Assembly: GCF_003667525.1 (NCBI RefSeq)
Contig: NZ_RCUW01000004.1
Coordinates: forward strand, 186,001 to 250,000
Length of the DNA: 64,000 nt
Source of the DNA: Mycetocola_B reblochoni
GTDB lineage: Bacteria; Actinomycetota; Actinomycetes; Actinomycetales; Microbacteriaceae
Reading direction: 5' to 3'
Positions within the stretch are counted from its first letter, which is position 1. Every line of letters begins with the position of its first letter. This document shows positions 39,393-48,966 of this stretch, one piece after another. The notes under the pieces are model-generated. The model did no database searches, was not told where the DNA came from, and was given only the letters and a program-made list of their open reading frames with translations. A program made the translations under genes and the position numbers.

Positions 39393-42300
39393 TCAGGAGA
39401 GGACGTCGGCGAACACCGCCTCCCCCACGCCGTTCGGCGTTCCGAAGCGGTGTGCCGTGACCGACACGGCCTGTTCGTGCAGGAACGGCAGCAGTTCGAT
39501 CCGTCCCGCCTCCGTCACGGCGCCCCGGTAGACGGCGAGGTCGGGCCTGGCACCGGTGGCCTGGATGATCCCGGCGAAGGAGCGTGCCTCGGCGTCGCCG
39601 AGCAGGCGGATCCGAGCGATCGGCTCCCGTCCGAGACGGTCGAGCCACGCGGTGTCGTCCTCTGTGCGCAGCGTCGTGCCCACCAGCTGGGCGACCCGCG
39701 ACAGCAGTGCGGAGGGCGTGCGCGCGAGGGAGACGGCGAACGGTGAACCCGATCGTGCCGCAGCGGCGAGGATACGGACGATCTCCGCATCCTCCGCGGA
39801 CTCCGTCGCCCTGATCACGACGGGGACGGGCAGGTACCGCAACACGTTGCGCTCTACTCCCAGCTGCGACACGTCCCTCGCGACGCCGAACTCGTTACGC
39901 CAGGCCCGTTCGTCGGAGCGCAGGGCGCGCTTGAGGCTCTCCGCCGACTCCGCGTCCAGCTCCGTGGCGGTCCCGAGGAGCCTGTCCAGCTCGCCGAGCA
40001 CGCCCTGCGGCTCGATCTCGTCGCCCGCCGCGGGCCGCGAACGCCACCCGCTGAGGCCGACGAGGTAGTTCGGACCGCCCGCCTTCGTGCCCGCGCCGAC
40101 CGAGGACTTCTTCCAGCCGCCGAAGGGCTGGCGCCGAACGATGGCGCCGGTGATCCCGCGGTTGACGTAGAGGTTCCCCGCCTGGACTCGGCCCACCCAC
40201 TCGACGATCTCGTCGGTGTCGAGCGAGTGCAGGCCCGCGGTGAGCCCGTACTCGACCTGGTTCTGCATCTCGATCGCGGTGTCCAGGTCAGGGGCTGTCA
40301 TGATGCCGAGGATCGGACCGAAGTACTCGGTCAGGTGGTACTCGGACCCCCGGGCGACGCCCGCGCGGACCCCGGGCGTCCACAGGGTCCGCTCGGCGTT
40401 GAGGGCGACGGGCTCCACCAGCCAGGACTCCCCCGCGCCGAGCACGGTCAGCCCGCGCTCGAGCTTCTCACCCGGCGCGCCGATGATCGGACCCATCTGG
40501 GCGGTCGGATCGGTCGGCAGCGCGACGGTGAGGGAGCGAACCGCGTCGAGCAGCTGCTCCCGGAAGCGCGGTGAGCGCGCGACCGAGCCGACGAGGATGA
40601 CGAGCGAGGCGGCGGAGCACTTCTGGCCCGCGTGCCCGAACGCGCTCGCCACCACGTCCTTCGCGGCGAGGTCCAGGTCGGCGCTCGGCGTGACGATGAT
40701 CGCGTTCTTTCCCGAGGTCTCGGCCAGCAACGGCAGCTCGGGGCGGAACGACCGGAACAGCTCGGCCGTCTCGTAGGCGCCGGTGAGGATGACCTGGTCG
40801 ACGCGGGGATCGGAGATCAGCTCCCTGCCGAGCTCCCTTTCGCCCAGGATGAGCAGCTGGAGCGCCTCGGCCGGGACCCCTGCGGCGTGCATCGCCTCGA
40901 CGAGCACAGCCCCCGTACGCCTGACCGGCTCGGCCGGCTTCAGCAGGACGGACGTCCCCGCGGCGAGCGCGGCGAGCGTGGAGCCGGCGGGGATGGCGGC
41001 AGGGAAGTTCCACGGCGGGGTGACAAGGGTCAGGGCGGCGGGAACGTGCTCGGCCCCGTCCACCTCGTCGAGTCCCCTGGCGAGCTCCGCGTAGTAGCGG
41101 GCGAAGTCGATGGCCTCGGAGACCTCCGGGTCGCCCTGGTCGAGCGTCTTGCCCGCCTCTGCGGCCATGACCTCGAGCAGCTCCGCACGGCGGCGCTCCA
41201 GCTCGACGGCGACCCGGTCGAGGACCTCGGCACGTCCCGCCCCGCCGCGGGCCGCCCACGCGGTGGACGCGGCGACGGCGGTATCGAGGACCTCGTCGAG
41301 CCGCTCGGCCGTGTCGACGGCCGCTCCGGCGACGGTTGACTCACCCGCGGTCGAGGTCAGTGCCCTGGACAGGATCTGCTGACCCCACTCGCGGTTCCCC
41401 GCGAGGGAGGAGTCCGTGTCGGGGGTGTTCTCGAAAGCCCCCTCGAGCGTGATCGCGTCGCTTCGCCTGTCCTGAACGCGGTTCGGTGAGGGCACGGCGT
41501 CGTCGAGCGCCGCGAGCGAGGCGCGGAACCGGCCCTCCTCGCGACGGAAGAGCGACTCGTTCCTGCTGAGCTGGAACACGGCGGACATGAAGTTGTCCTG
41601 GCTCGCGCCCTCCTCCAGCCGGCGGATCAGGTAGGCGATGGCGACGTCGAACTCGCCGGGGTGCACGACGGGGGTGTACAGCAGCAGCGAGCCGGTGTCC
41701 TTCTTGACGGCGGCAGCCTGACCCGTGGCCATGCCCAGGAGCATCTCGATGTCGACGCCGTCACGCACACCGCGGTCGCCGGCGAGCTCCCAGGCGAGCG
41801 CGATGTCGAAGAGGTTGTGGCCGGCCACGCCGATGCGCACGTTGCCGATGCGTTCGGGGTCGAGCGCGTAGGCCAGGACCCGCTTGTAGCCGGTGTCGCT
41901 GTCCTGCTTGCTCGGCCAGGTGGCCAGCGGCCAGCCGTGGACGGTCGCCTCGACGCGCTCCATCGGCAGGTTGGCGCCCTTGACGACCCTGACCTTGACC
42001 GGCGCTCCCCCGCGCGCCCTGCGGGCGGCGGACCACTCCTGGATGCGGATCATCGCGCCCAGGGCGTCGGGCAGGTAGGCCTGCAGCACGATGCCCGCTT
42101 CGAGGCCGAGGAACTCGTCCCTGTCGAGGATCCGCTCGAACACGGCGATCGTCAGGTCGAGATCGTGGTACTCCTCCATGTCGAGGTTGATGAACTTCGG
42201 CTTCGGGCCCGCGGCGGCGAGCCGGTAGAGCGGGACGAGGCTGTCGGCGACGTCGGCGACGGTCTCGTCGAAGGCCCAGCGGGAGTGCGGCGAGACGGTG

Positions 42301-42857
42301 GACGAGACCTTCACGGACACGTAGTCGACGTCGTCGCGCCGGAGCAGCCGCGCGGTGCCCTCCCTGCGCCTGGCCGCCTCCGCCTGGCCGAGCACGGCCT
42401 CACCGAGGAGGTTGATGTTCAGGCGGACGCCCGCGTCGGCGATGCGGGCGAGCGAGCGCCCCAGCGCGGCGTCGCTCGCGTCGATGATCAGGTGCCCCAC
42501 CATGCGCCGGAGCACGCGGCGGGCGATCGGCACGACGATGCCGGGCAGGACGGGGGCGAGGGCCCCGCCGAGACGGATCGCGCCGCGCAGGTACCAGGGC
42601 AGGAACGACGGGGCCTGATGCGCCAGCTCCGACAGCGCGGCCGCCGCGACCCTCGTGTCCTCCGGCCGCACGACGCGGTCGACGAACCCGACGGTGAAGT
42701 CGAGCCCGGCGGAGTCCCTCAGGACGTCGGCGAGCCGCGACGCCGCGGCATCGACGGGCTCCGACTCGGCCTCGGTGAGCCAGCGTCGGACGCGGGCGAC
42801 CGCGCGGTCGGCCAGCTCGGCATCGGGGAGGTCGATGCGGGGTGCGGAAGAGGTCAT
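39393..42857 (-). CDS. putA: Bifunctional proline dehydrogenase / L-glutamate gamma-semialdehyde dehydrogenase
   Basis: PutA oxidises proline to glutamate in two steps: an FAD-dependent proline dehydrogenase makes pyrroline-5-carboxylate and an NAD-dependent aldehyde dehydrogenase completes the reaction. The 1,154-residue protein has the PRODH barrel in the first 450 residues (VSVKVSST, RVVKGANLPMER, VAGHNLFDIALA) and the ALDH domain after about 500 (TPPWNFP, ETSGKNA with the general-base Glu, and GQKCSAAS with the nucleophile Cys). A C-terminal extension of about 190 residues follows. There is no N-terminal ribbon-helix-helix domain, so it is not a DNA-binding PutA; the divergent LysR gene probably regulates it. 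Confidence 0.96.
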   Translation of the reverse strand: MTSSAPRIDLPDAELADRAVARVRRWLTEAESEPVDAAASRLADVLRDSAGLDFTVGFVDRVVRPEDTRVAAAALSELAHQAPSFLPWYLRGAIRLGGALAPVLPGIVVPIARRVLRRMVGHLIIDASDAALGRSLARIADAGVRLNINLLGEAVLGQAEAARRREGTARLLRRDDVDYVSVKVSSTVSPHSRWAFDETVADVADSLVPLYRLAAAGPKPKFINLDMEEYHDLDLTIAVFERILDRDEFLGLEAGIVLQAYLPDALGAMIRIQEWSAARRARGGAPVKVRVVKGANLPMERVEATVHGWPLATWPSKQDSDTGYKRVLAYALDPERIGNVRIGVAGHNLFDIALAWELAGDRGVRDGVDIEMLLGMATGQAAAVKKDTGSLLLYTPVVHPGEFDVAIAYLIRRLEEGASQDNFMSAVFQLSRNESLFRREEGRFRASLAALDDAVPSPNRVQDRRSDAITLEGAFENTPDTDSSLAGNREWGQQILSRALTSTAGESTVAGAAVDTAERLDEVLDTAVAASTAWAARGGAGRAEVLDRVAVELERRRAELLEVMAAEAGKTLDQGDPEVSEAIDFARYYAELARGLDEVDGAEHVPAALTLVTPPWNFPAAIPAGSTLAALAAGTSVLLKPAEPVRRTGAVLVEAMHAAGVPAEALQLLILGERELGRELISDPRVDQVILTGAYETAELFRSFRPELPLLAETSGKNAIIVTPSADLDLAAKDVVASAFGHAGQKCSAASLVILVGSVARSPRFREQLLDAVRSLTVALPTDPTAQMGPIIGAPGEKLERGLTVLGAGESWLVEPVALNAERTLWTPGVRAGVARGSEYHLTEYFGPILGIMTAPDLDTAIEMQNQVEYGLTAGLHSLDTDEIVEWVGRVQAGNLYVNRGITGAIVRRQPFGGWKKSSVGAGTKAGGPNYLVGLSGWRSRPAAGDEIEPQGVLGELDRLLGTATELDAESAESLKRALRSDERAWRNEFGVARDVSQLGVERNVLRYLPVPVVIRATESAEDAEIVRILAAAARSGSPFAVSLARTPSALLSRVAQLVGTTLRTEDDTAWLDRLGREPIARIRLLGDAEARSFAGIIQATGARPDLAVYRGAVTEAGRIELLPFLHEQAVSVTAHRFGTPNGVGEAVFADVLS

Positions 42858-42897
42858 CGGTGATTCCTTTCGGCTATCTGCCCAGTATGGAAGGCGG

Positions 42898-42951
42898 TAA
42901 ACGTCAGATAAAGTGACGGAAACTGATGAATACTGTTCTGCAAAACTGATG
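42898..42951. promoter_or_regulatory. putA-lysR divergent operator region
   Basis: This AT-rich stretch holds an inverted repeat CGTCA-N7-TGACG (42902-42918) and a direct repeat AAACTGATG (42920-42928 and 42943-42951). Both lie between the divergent putA and LysR genes, where a LysR protein would bind. Confidence 0.5.
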
Positions 42952-42962
42952 GGTTGAATCAC

Positions 42963-43868
42963 ATGCTCGACGTCAGACGCCTCCGCCTGCTCCGGGAGCT
43001 CAGCATCAGGGGCACGATCGCCGGCGTGGCGCAGGCACTGGCCTACTCCCCCTCGGCCGTCTCGCAGCAGCTGGCCCTGCTCGAGCGCGAGAGCGGGGCC
43101 ACCCTGCTCCGGCGTTCGGGCCGCAACGTGCTGCTCACGCCGGAGGCCGAACGGCTCGTCGCGCACACGACGCGGATCCTCACCGTGCTCGAGGAGGCGG
43201 AGTCCGAGCTCAGCTCCAGCGACGGGGCGACGAGCGGGACCGTGCGCATCGCCGCGTTCCAATCGGCACTGCTCACCATCGTCCCGACCGCGCTCGCCGC
43301 GATGCGCCGCAACCACCCCGACGTCAGGGTAGAGGTGGTGCACAGGGAGCCGGGCGCCGCTCTCGCCGAGACCTGGGCACGCGAGGTCGACCTCGTCATC
43401 GCCGAGGAGTATCCGGCGCACTCCGCCCCACACCACGACGGCCTGATCAGGGACGAGCTGACCGAGGACCGCATCCACCTGGCCGTGCCGGAGGGCGCGG
43501 CCATCGCGTCCGTCGCCGACGCCGCCGAGCTGCCGTGGACGATGGAGCCGGCCGGCACCGCATCCAGGCACTTCGCCGAGCAGCTCTGCCGGCGAGCCGG
43601 GTTCGAGCCCGACGTCCGATACGTGACGGCCGATCTGCACGCACAGCTGGGGCTCATCGCGTCGGGGGCAGCCGTCGGGCTGCTCCCCGGCCTGATCTGG
43701 TCGGCCTCGACCGCACCCGTCGCCCGGGTCCCCATCGATGGAGAGAACACGCGACGGCTGTTCACCGCGCATCGTCGCGGTTCCCACGGCAACCAGGCGC
43801 TCGCCGCCGTGCGCGCGGAGCTGGGCGCGGCCGTGCGGGGAGAGCCGGAGCTGCCGCCGGTGGGCTAG
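42963..43868 (+). CDS. LysR family transcriptional regulator, probable regulator of putA
   Basis: The 301-residue protein has the LysR helix-turn-helix (residues 1-60; LRELSIRGTIAGVAQALAYSPSAVSQQLALLE) and an effector-binding domain (about 90-290). The ATG at 42963 gives MLDVRRLRLLREL, the usual start in Actinobacteria; a TTG at 42954 is possible. It is divergent from putA (105 bases) and 161 bases upstream of putP, so proline or pyrroline-5-carboxylate is a likely effector; that is inference. Confidence 0.9.
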   Translation: MLDVRRLRLLRELSIRGTIAGVAQALAYSPSAVSQQLALLERESGATLLRRSGRNVLLTPEAERLVAHTTRILTVLEEAESELSSSDGATSGTVRIAAFQSALLTIVPTALAAMRRNHPDVRVEVVHREPGAALAETWAREVDLVIAEEYPAHSAPHHDGLIRDELTEDRIHLAVPEGAAIASVADAAELPWTMEPAGTASRHFAEQLCRRAGFEPDVRYVTADLHAQLGLIASGAAVGLLPGLIWSASTAPVARVPIDGENTRRLFTAHRRGSHGNQALAAVRAELGAAVRGEPELPPVG

Positions 43869-43934
43869 ACGCCGGGTCCGCGCACCGCCGACCATCCGCT
43901 CACAGGGGGATCGCACGCGTCGGCACCGAACATC

Positions 43935-43940
43935 TAAGGT
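43935..43940 (+). promoter_or_regulatory. -10 candidate for putP
   Basis: TAAGGT lies 89 bases before the putP ATG in the 161-base gap after the LysR gene. The leader that would follow ends in GAGAGGA. Confidence 0.4.
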
Positions 43941-44029
43941 GGGCGGAACGCCCGAGCCAGCCCCCGACCGACCGCGTGGCCGGTCCCGACCCCTCCGTTC
44001 AACGACGAGCGGGCACGAGAGGACAACCC

Positions 44030-45535
44030 ATGACCGACGAGGGCTTCCAGCTCATCGCCATCACCCTGTACTTCATCGGAATGCTGCTGATCGGCTGGTT
44101 CGCCTATCGCCGCACGAGCGATCTGGACGACTACATGCTCGCCGGCAGGGGCCTCAAGCCCGGGGTGGCCGCGCTGAGCGCCGGGGCGTCGGACATGTCG
44201 GGGTGGCTGCTGATGGGGCTCCCCGGCGCGCTCTACCTGACGGGCCTGGTCGAGGCGTGGATCGCGATCGGCCTGCTGATCGGCGCCTGGCTGAACTGGA
44301 CCTTCGTCGCTCCCCGGCTGCGCTCGTACACGGAGGTCGCCAAGAACTCCATCACCATCCCCAGCTTCCTGGAGAACCGGGTCAGGGACCGCAGCCACGT
44401 CCTCCGCATCGGCGCGAGCATCGTGATCCTGGCGTTCTTCACCTTCTACGTCTCGAGCGGTTTCGTCGCGGCCGGTGTGTTCTTCGAGTCCAGCTTCCAG
44501 GTGCCCTACCTCGCCGGGATGCTCCTCGTCGCGGCGATCACGCTGGTGTACACGCTGTTCGGCGGGTTCCTCGGGGCGACGCTGACCGACGTCGCGCAGG
44601 GGCTGCTCATGCTCGCCGCGCTGGTCTCGGTGCCCATCGTCACCGTCATCGACATGGGCGGCATCGGCGCGGTCGTCGACCAGGTCACGGCGCTCGACCC
44701 CAACCACCTCAACCTCATCGAGGGCGGCACCGTCGCCGGCATCATCTCGGCCGCTGCATGGGGGCTCGGCTACTTCGGCCAGCCGCACATCATCGTCCGC
44801 TTCATGGCGCTGCGCAGCCCGGGTGAGGCCCGCAGGGCACGAACCATCGGCATGGGCTGGATGCTCCTGACCACGGGAGGCGCCGTGGCCACCGGACTGA
44901 TCGGCTTCGCCTACTTCGCCACCCACCCCGAGCTGACGCTGAGCCACCCCGAAGCCGTGTTCCTGCAGCTGTCCCAGATCATGTTCCACCCCTTCGTCGC
45001 GGGGCTCGTCCTGGCCGCCGTGCTCGCGGCCATCATGAGCACGGTGTCCTCGCAGCTGATCGTGACCTCGTCCGCGCTCGTCGAGGACCTGTACACGATC
45101 GTGGCCCGCCGCCCCGTCTCCGACCGCCGGATGGTCGCACTCGGCCGCGCCGGGGTCCTCGTCGTCGCGGTCGTGGCCGGGCTCATCGCCCTCGACCGGA
45201 CGAGCTCCATTCTCGAGCTGGTCGGCTTCGCGTGGGCCGGTTTCGGCGCCGCCTTCGGGCCCATCATCCTGCTCAGCCTGTTCTGGAAGCGGCTGACCGC
45301 GGCCGGGGCCGTCGTTGGGATGGTCGTCGGGACGGTCACCGTCTTCATCTGGGGGAAACTGCCGATCCACGAGGTCATCTACGAGCTCATCCCCGGCTTC
45401 GCCCTCGCCCTGATCGCCGCCGTCGTCGTCAGCCTCGCGATGCCCCGCCGAGCCGGAGCCGAGGCGGACGAGATCGCGGCCGAGTTCACCGCCGCCGCGG
45501 CCGCCGCGTCACGGAAGGGCCGCATCGACGCCTGA
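44030..45535 (+). CDS. putP: Sodium/proline symporter
   Basis: PutP is a sodium:solute symporter of the SSS family that imports proline. The 501-residue protein has about thirteen hydrophobic segments and the PutP hallmarks GASDMSGWLLMGLPGALY (near residue 50), FGQPHIIVRFMALRS and the SSF core GFAWAGFGAAFGPIILLSLFWKR. A polar Ala/Glu-rich tail follows. The ATG has GAGAGGA 6 bases upstream. Together with putA and the LysR gene it makes a proline-uptake and catabolism locus. Confidence 0.95.
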   Translation: MTDEGFQLIAITLYFIGMLLIGWFAYRRTSDLDDYMLAGRGLKPGVAALSAGASDMSGWLLMGLPGALYLTGLVEAWIAIGLLIGAWLNWTFVAPRLRSYTEVAKNSITIPSFLENRVRDRSHVLRIGASIVILAFFTFYVSSGFVAAGVFFESSFQVPYLAGMLLVAAITLVYTLFGGFLGATLTDVAQGLLMLAALVSVPIVTVIDMGGIGAVVDQVTALDPNHLNLIEGGTVAGIISAAAWGLGYFGQPHIIVRFMALRSPGEARRARTIGMGWMLLTTGGAVATGLIGFAYFATHPELTLSHPEAVFLQLSQIMFHPFVAGLVLAAVLAAIMSTVSSQLIVTSSALVEDLYTIVARRPVSDRRMVALGRAGVLVVAVVAGLIALDRTSSILELVGFAWAGFGAAFGPIILLSLFWKRLTAAGAVVGMVVGTVTVFIWGKLPIHEVIYELIPGFALALIAAVVVSLAMPRRAGAEADEIAAEFTAAAAAASRKGRIDA

Positions 45536-45638
45536 CGCGCGGGGAGGACGAGGCGGCTCGGCCACCCGGCGCGCGCGTGCACGGCGCACGCCCGGCGTGG
45601 CACCCAGCCCACGCACGGGATGCGCCCAGCGCGGACTC

Positions 45639-45644
45639 TAGACT
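45639..45644 (+). promoter_or_regulatory. -10 hexamer of the HMG-CoA reductase gene
   Basis: TAGACT lies 52 bases before the ATG, followed by a leader containing GAGGAG. It matches the -10 of pknL and fadD15. Confidence 0.55.
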
Positions 45645-45696
45645 GGACGGACGGACGCCACTTGTCCGTGCGGCATGCAGCGAGGAGCACACACCC

Positions 45697-46755
45697 ATGG
45701 CACAACGAGACGTCGTCCCCTCCCCCGTCCCGATGAAATGGGTGGGGCCGTTGCGTCTCAGCGGGAACGTCGTCACCGGGGAGCACGAGGTCCCGCTCGC
45801 GACCTACGAGACGCCGCTGTGGCCGTCCGTGTCCCGCGGAGCGAAGATCTCCCGCCTCGTCGACGAGGGCATCGTCGCGACGCTCGTCGACGAGCGGATG
45901 ACACGGTCGATCCTGCTCGACACGGACGGGGCAGCCGACGCCCTCGCCGCCATCACCGCCATCCACGCGGCCAGGCCCGAACTGGAGGCGACCGTCGCGG
46001 AGTCGTCCCGATTCGCCCGCCTCATCGACATCCACCACCAGATCGCGGGCAACCTCCTCTTCGTCCGGTTCGAGTACAGCACCGGCGACGCGTCGGGGCA
46101 CAACATGGTCACCCACGCCTCCGACCGGCTCATGGAGCGGATCCTGGCGACCGTCCCCGGTGTGCGCTACGGCTCGATCTCGGGCAACTACTGCTCCGAC
46201 AAGAAGGCCACCGCGGTCAACGGCATCCTCGGCAGGGGCAAGAACGTCGTCGCCGAGCTCACCATCCCGGGCGCGATCTGCTCCCGCTGGCTGCGCACGA
46301 CCCCCGAACGCATGAACGAGCTCAACATCCGCAAGAACCTCATCGGGACCATGCTCGCCGGGGGCCTGCGCAGCGCCAACGCCCACTACGCGAACATGCT
46401 GCTGGCCATCTACCTGGCCACCGGACAGGACGCCGCCAACATCGTCGAGGGCTCCCAGGGCATCACGCACACCGAGGTGCGCGGCGACGACCTCTACTTC
46501 TCCTGCACCCTCCCCAACCTCATCGTCGGGACCGTCGGCAACGGCAAGGGCGCGGGGCTGGAGCACATCGAGCGAAACCTCGTCGCGATGGGCCTGCGGG
46601 AACCCCGCGACCCGGGGGAGAACGCGCGCCGGCTCGCCGCGATGATCGCCGCGACGGTGCTCTGCGGGGAACTGTCGCTGATGGCCGCGCAGACCAACCC
46701 CGGGGAGCTCATGCAGTCCCACATCGCACTGGAGCGCACGCCGGCGGCGGGCTGA
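45697..46755 (+). CDS. Hydroxymethylglutaryl-CoA reductase, class I type
   Basis: This enzyme reduces HMG-CoA to mevalonate with NADPH. The 352-residue soluble protein lacks membrane spans. It has the class I motifs TGDASGHNM, SGNYCSDKKATAVN (catalytic Lys, about residues 163-176), RGKNVVAE, and TGQDAANIVE (catalytic Asp). The invariant His of the flap is likely in QSHIALER near the C-terminus. Most bacterial HMG-CoA reductases outside Streptomyces-like actinobacteria are class II. The ATG has GAGGAG upstream. It is 50 bases before the HMG-CoA synthase gene, so the two form an operon. Confidence 0.94.
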   Translation: MAQRDVVPSPVPMKWVGPLRLSGNVVTGEHEVPLATYETPLWPSVSRGAKISRLVDEGIVATLVDERMTRSILLDTDGAADALAAITAIHAARPELEATVAESSRFARLIDIHHQIAGNLLFVRFEYSTGDASGHNMVTHASDRLMERILATVPGVRYGSISGNYCSDKKATAVNGILGRGKNVVAELTIPGAICSRWLRTTPERMNELNIRKNLIGTMLAGGLRSANAHYANMLLAIYLATGQDAANIVEGSQGITHTEVRGDDLYFSCTLPNLIVGTVGNGKGAGLEHIERNLVAMGLREPRDPGENARRLAAMIAATVLCGELSLMAAQTNPGELMQSHIALERTPAAG

Positions 46756-46805
46756 CCCCCGCCGTCCCGCACTCCCCCGCACGACACAGCACACAGGAGC
46801 ACGCC

Positions 46806-47978
46806 ATGAAGCTCGGAATCGAAGACATCTCGCTCGCGACGACGAGCCTCGTCCTTGACCTCGACGAGGTCGCAGCGGCGCAGGGCGCCGACCCCGACAA
46901 GTTCCGCATCGGCATCGGGCAGGACTCGATGAGCATCCCGGCGCCGGACGAGGACGTCGTCACGCTCGGGGCGCAGGCCGCCCAGCGGGTGCTGCACGGT
47001 CAGGACCTCAGCGCGATCAGAACCGTCCTGTTCGCCACCGAGAGCGGCGTCGACCAGTCCAAGTCCGCCGGGGTGTACATGCACCGGCTGCTCGGACTCA
47101 ACCCGAACGCGAGGGTCATCGAGTTCAAGCAGGCGTGCTACTCCGGGACGGGCGCCCTGCAGCTCGCCCTCGCTCTCGTCGCCCGGAACCCCGAGCAGAA
47201 GGTCCTCGTCGTCGCGGCCGACATCGCCCGCTACGACGCCGGATCCTCCGGGGAGCCCACCCAGGGTGCCGCCGCCGTGGCGATGCTGATCTCGGCCACC
47301 CCCGACGTCCTCGCGATCGAGCCCGTGTCCGGCCTGTACACGCAGGACATCATGGACTTCTGGCGTCCGAACTACCGCAGCACCGCCATCGTGGACGGCC
47401 GCTACTCGATCAAGGCGTACCTGGACTCGGTCAAGCAGTCCTGGCGGGACTACCGCGCACAGGGCGGCCACGAGCTGAGCGAGTTCGACCACTTCTGCTA
47501 CCACCAGCCGTTCACCCGTCAGGCGGTCAAGGGGCACGCCACCCTCGCCAGGGAGGGCGGCGTCGACGCCGAGACGCGTGACGCCCAGCTCGAGCACACC
47601 CTCGACTACAACCGCGTCCTCGGCAACAGCTACACGGCGTCGCTCTACGTCGGGCTTCTGTCGCTGCTCGACTCCAGCCCCGACGACCTGACGGGCCACC
47701 GGATCGGGTTCTTCAGTTACGGCTCGGGGGCCGTGGGCGAGCTGTTCGCGGGGGTCGTCCAGCCGGGATACCGCACGCGCAGCCACCGGACCGAGCACAG
47801 GGCGGCGATCGACGGCCGCACCCCCATCGACTACGCGCGCTACTTCGAACTGCACGAGCGCCCCGACGACGTCGACGGCGGTGACCACCCGCGCGAGCGG
47901 GGCACGACCGGGCCCTTCCGCTTCGCCGGGGTGAGGGACCACGGCCGCGTCTACGAGCCGACGTCCGCGGGGGCCTGA
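46806..47978 (+). CDS. Hydroxymethylglutaryl-CoA synthase
   Basis: This thiolase-fold enzyme condenses acetyl-CoA and acetoacetyl-CoA to HMG-CoA. The 390-residue protein has the three catalytic residues in family context: Glu in ATESGVDQSK (about 79), Cys in KQACYSGTGAL (about 111) and His in CYHQPF (about 231). GYGSGAVGE-like FFSYGSGAVGE is also present. An acidic/basic C-terminal tail of about 30 residues is variable. The ATG has AGGAG upstream. Mevalonate kinase and decarboxylase genes are not in the window. Confidence 0.95.
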   Translation: MKLGIEDISLATTSLVLDLDEVAAAQGADPDKFRIGIGQDSMSIPAPDEDVVTLGAQAAQRVLHGQDLSAIRTVLFATESGVDQSKSAGVYMHRLLGLNPNARVIEFKQACYSGTGALQLALALVARNPEQKVLVVAADIARYDAGSSGEPTQGAAAVAMLISATPDVLAIEPVSGLYTQDIMDFWRPNYRSTAIVDGRYSIKAYLDSVKQSWRDYRAQGGHELSEFDHFCYHQPFTRQAVKGHATLAREGGVDAETRDAQLEHTLDYNRVLGNSYTASLYVGLLSLLDSSPDDLTGHRIGFFSYGSGAVGELFAGVVQPGYRTRSHRTEHRAAIDGRTPIDYARYFELHERPDDVDGGDHPRERGTTGPFRFAGVRDHGRVYEPTSAGA

Positions 47979-48020
47979 GGCGACGCGAACACGGCTGCCG
48001 ACGACCCCGCGACGGTGACG

Positions 48021-48076
48021 GTGGCCGTAACCGCGACTGCGGCCACAGCTGCGGCTACGGACCGGCCCTCGCCGGT
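48021..48076. terminator. Hairpin cluster between HMG-CoA synthase and glnQ-like genes
   Basis: Competing stems (GTGGCCG/CGGCCAC at 48021-48046 and CCGTAACCGC/GCGGCTACGG at 48025-48060) and an ACCGGC-CCTC-GCCGGT hairpin (48061-48076) lie in the 187-base convergent gap. They probably terminate one or both genes; no T-run is visible. Confidence 0.5.
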
Positions 48077-48165
48077 CACCCGGCGCCCGGTTCCCTGCCG
48101 ACGCAGCCGGGAGGCCGGTCGGCGCCGGCAGGACCAGCCGGGGCCGGCATGACAGGAGACCGGGA

Positions 48166-48966
48166 TCAGCCTTCGGAGCCCTCGGCGGCGTCGCCCCTGA
48201 CGTGGGTCGGGTCGAGGACGCGCTGCAGGAACAGCTTGGTCCGCTCGTTCCGCGGCGAGCCGATGACCTGGGCCGCCGGGCCCTGCTCGACGACCACGCC
48301 GGCGTCCATGAACACCACACGATCGGCGACCTCGCGGGCGAAGCCCATCTCGTGGGTGACGACGAGCATGGTCATGCCCGCCTCGGCGAGCGAACGCATG
48401 ACCGCGAGCACGTCGCCGACCGTCTCCGGGTCCAGAGCGCTGGTCGGCTCGTCGAAGAGCATCAGCTGCGGGTCCATGCTCAACGCCCGCGCGATGGCGA
48501 CGCGCTGCTGCTGGCCGCCGGACAGCTGAGCGGGGAGGGCGTCGGCCTTGTCCGCCAGCCCGACGAGGTCGAGGTTACGGCGGGCGACCTCGACGGCCTC
48601 CGCCTGCGGACGCTTGAGGACCTTGCGCTGGGCGATCGTGCAGTTCTCGAGGACGCTCAGGTGCGGGAAGAGGTTGAAGTGCTGGAAGACCATGCCGATC
48701 CGCCGGCGCAGACCGTCGAGGTCGACGTCCGGGTCGGTAACGTCCACCCCGCCCACGGTGACGACGCCCCCGCTGGGCTCCTCGAGCAGGTTCACGCAGC
48801 GCAGCAGCGTCGACTTGCCCGAGCCGCTCGGGCCGATCAGGCAGACCACCTCGCCGGCGGCGACCTCGAGCCCGATACCGGTGAGCACCTCGTTGCTCCC
48901 GTAGGACTTGCGCAGTCCGTCGACGACGATCGCGGCGGGCGCGGGCGTGCTGGTGCTGGCGTTCAT
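48166..48966 (-). CDS. Polar amino-acid ABC transporter, ATP-binding protein (GlnQ type)
   Basis: This is the ATPase of a polar amino-acid importer. The 266-residue protein has the Walker A GPSGSGKST, the Q-loop VFQHFNLFPHL, the signature LSGGQQQRVAIARAL, the Walker B LMLFDEPTSALDPE and the H-loop VVTHEMGFA. The ATG overlaps the permease stop (ATGA). With the permease and lipoprotein genes upstream it forms a complete importer; glutamine, glutamate or cystine are possible substrates. Confidence 0.95.
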   Translation of the reverse strand: MNASTSTPAPAAIVVDGLRKSYGSNEVLTGIGLEVAAGEVVCLIGPSGSGKSTLLRCVNLLEEPSGGVVTVGGVDVTDPDVDLDGLRRRIGMVFQHFNLFPHLSVLENCTIAQRKVLKRPQAEAVEVARRNLDLVGLADKADALPAQLSGGQQQRVAIARALSMDPQLMLFDEPTSALDPETVGDVLAVMRSLAEAGMTMLVVTHEMGFAREVADRVVFMDAGVVVEQGPAAQVIGSPRNERTKLFLQRVLDPTHVRGDAAEGSEG

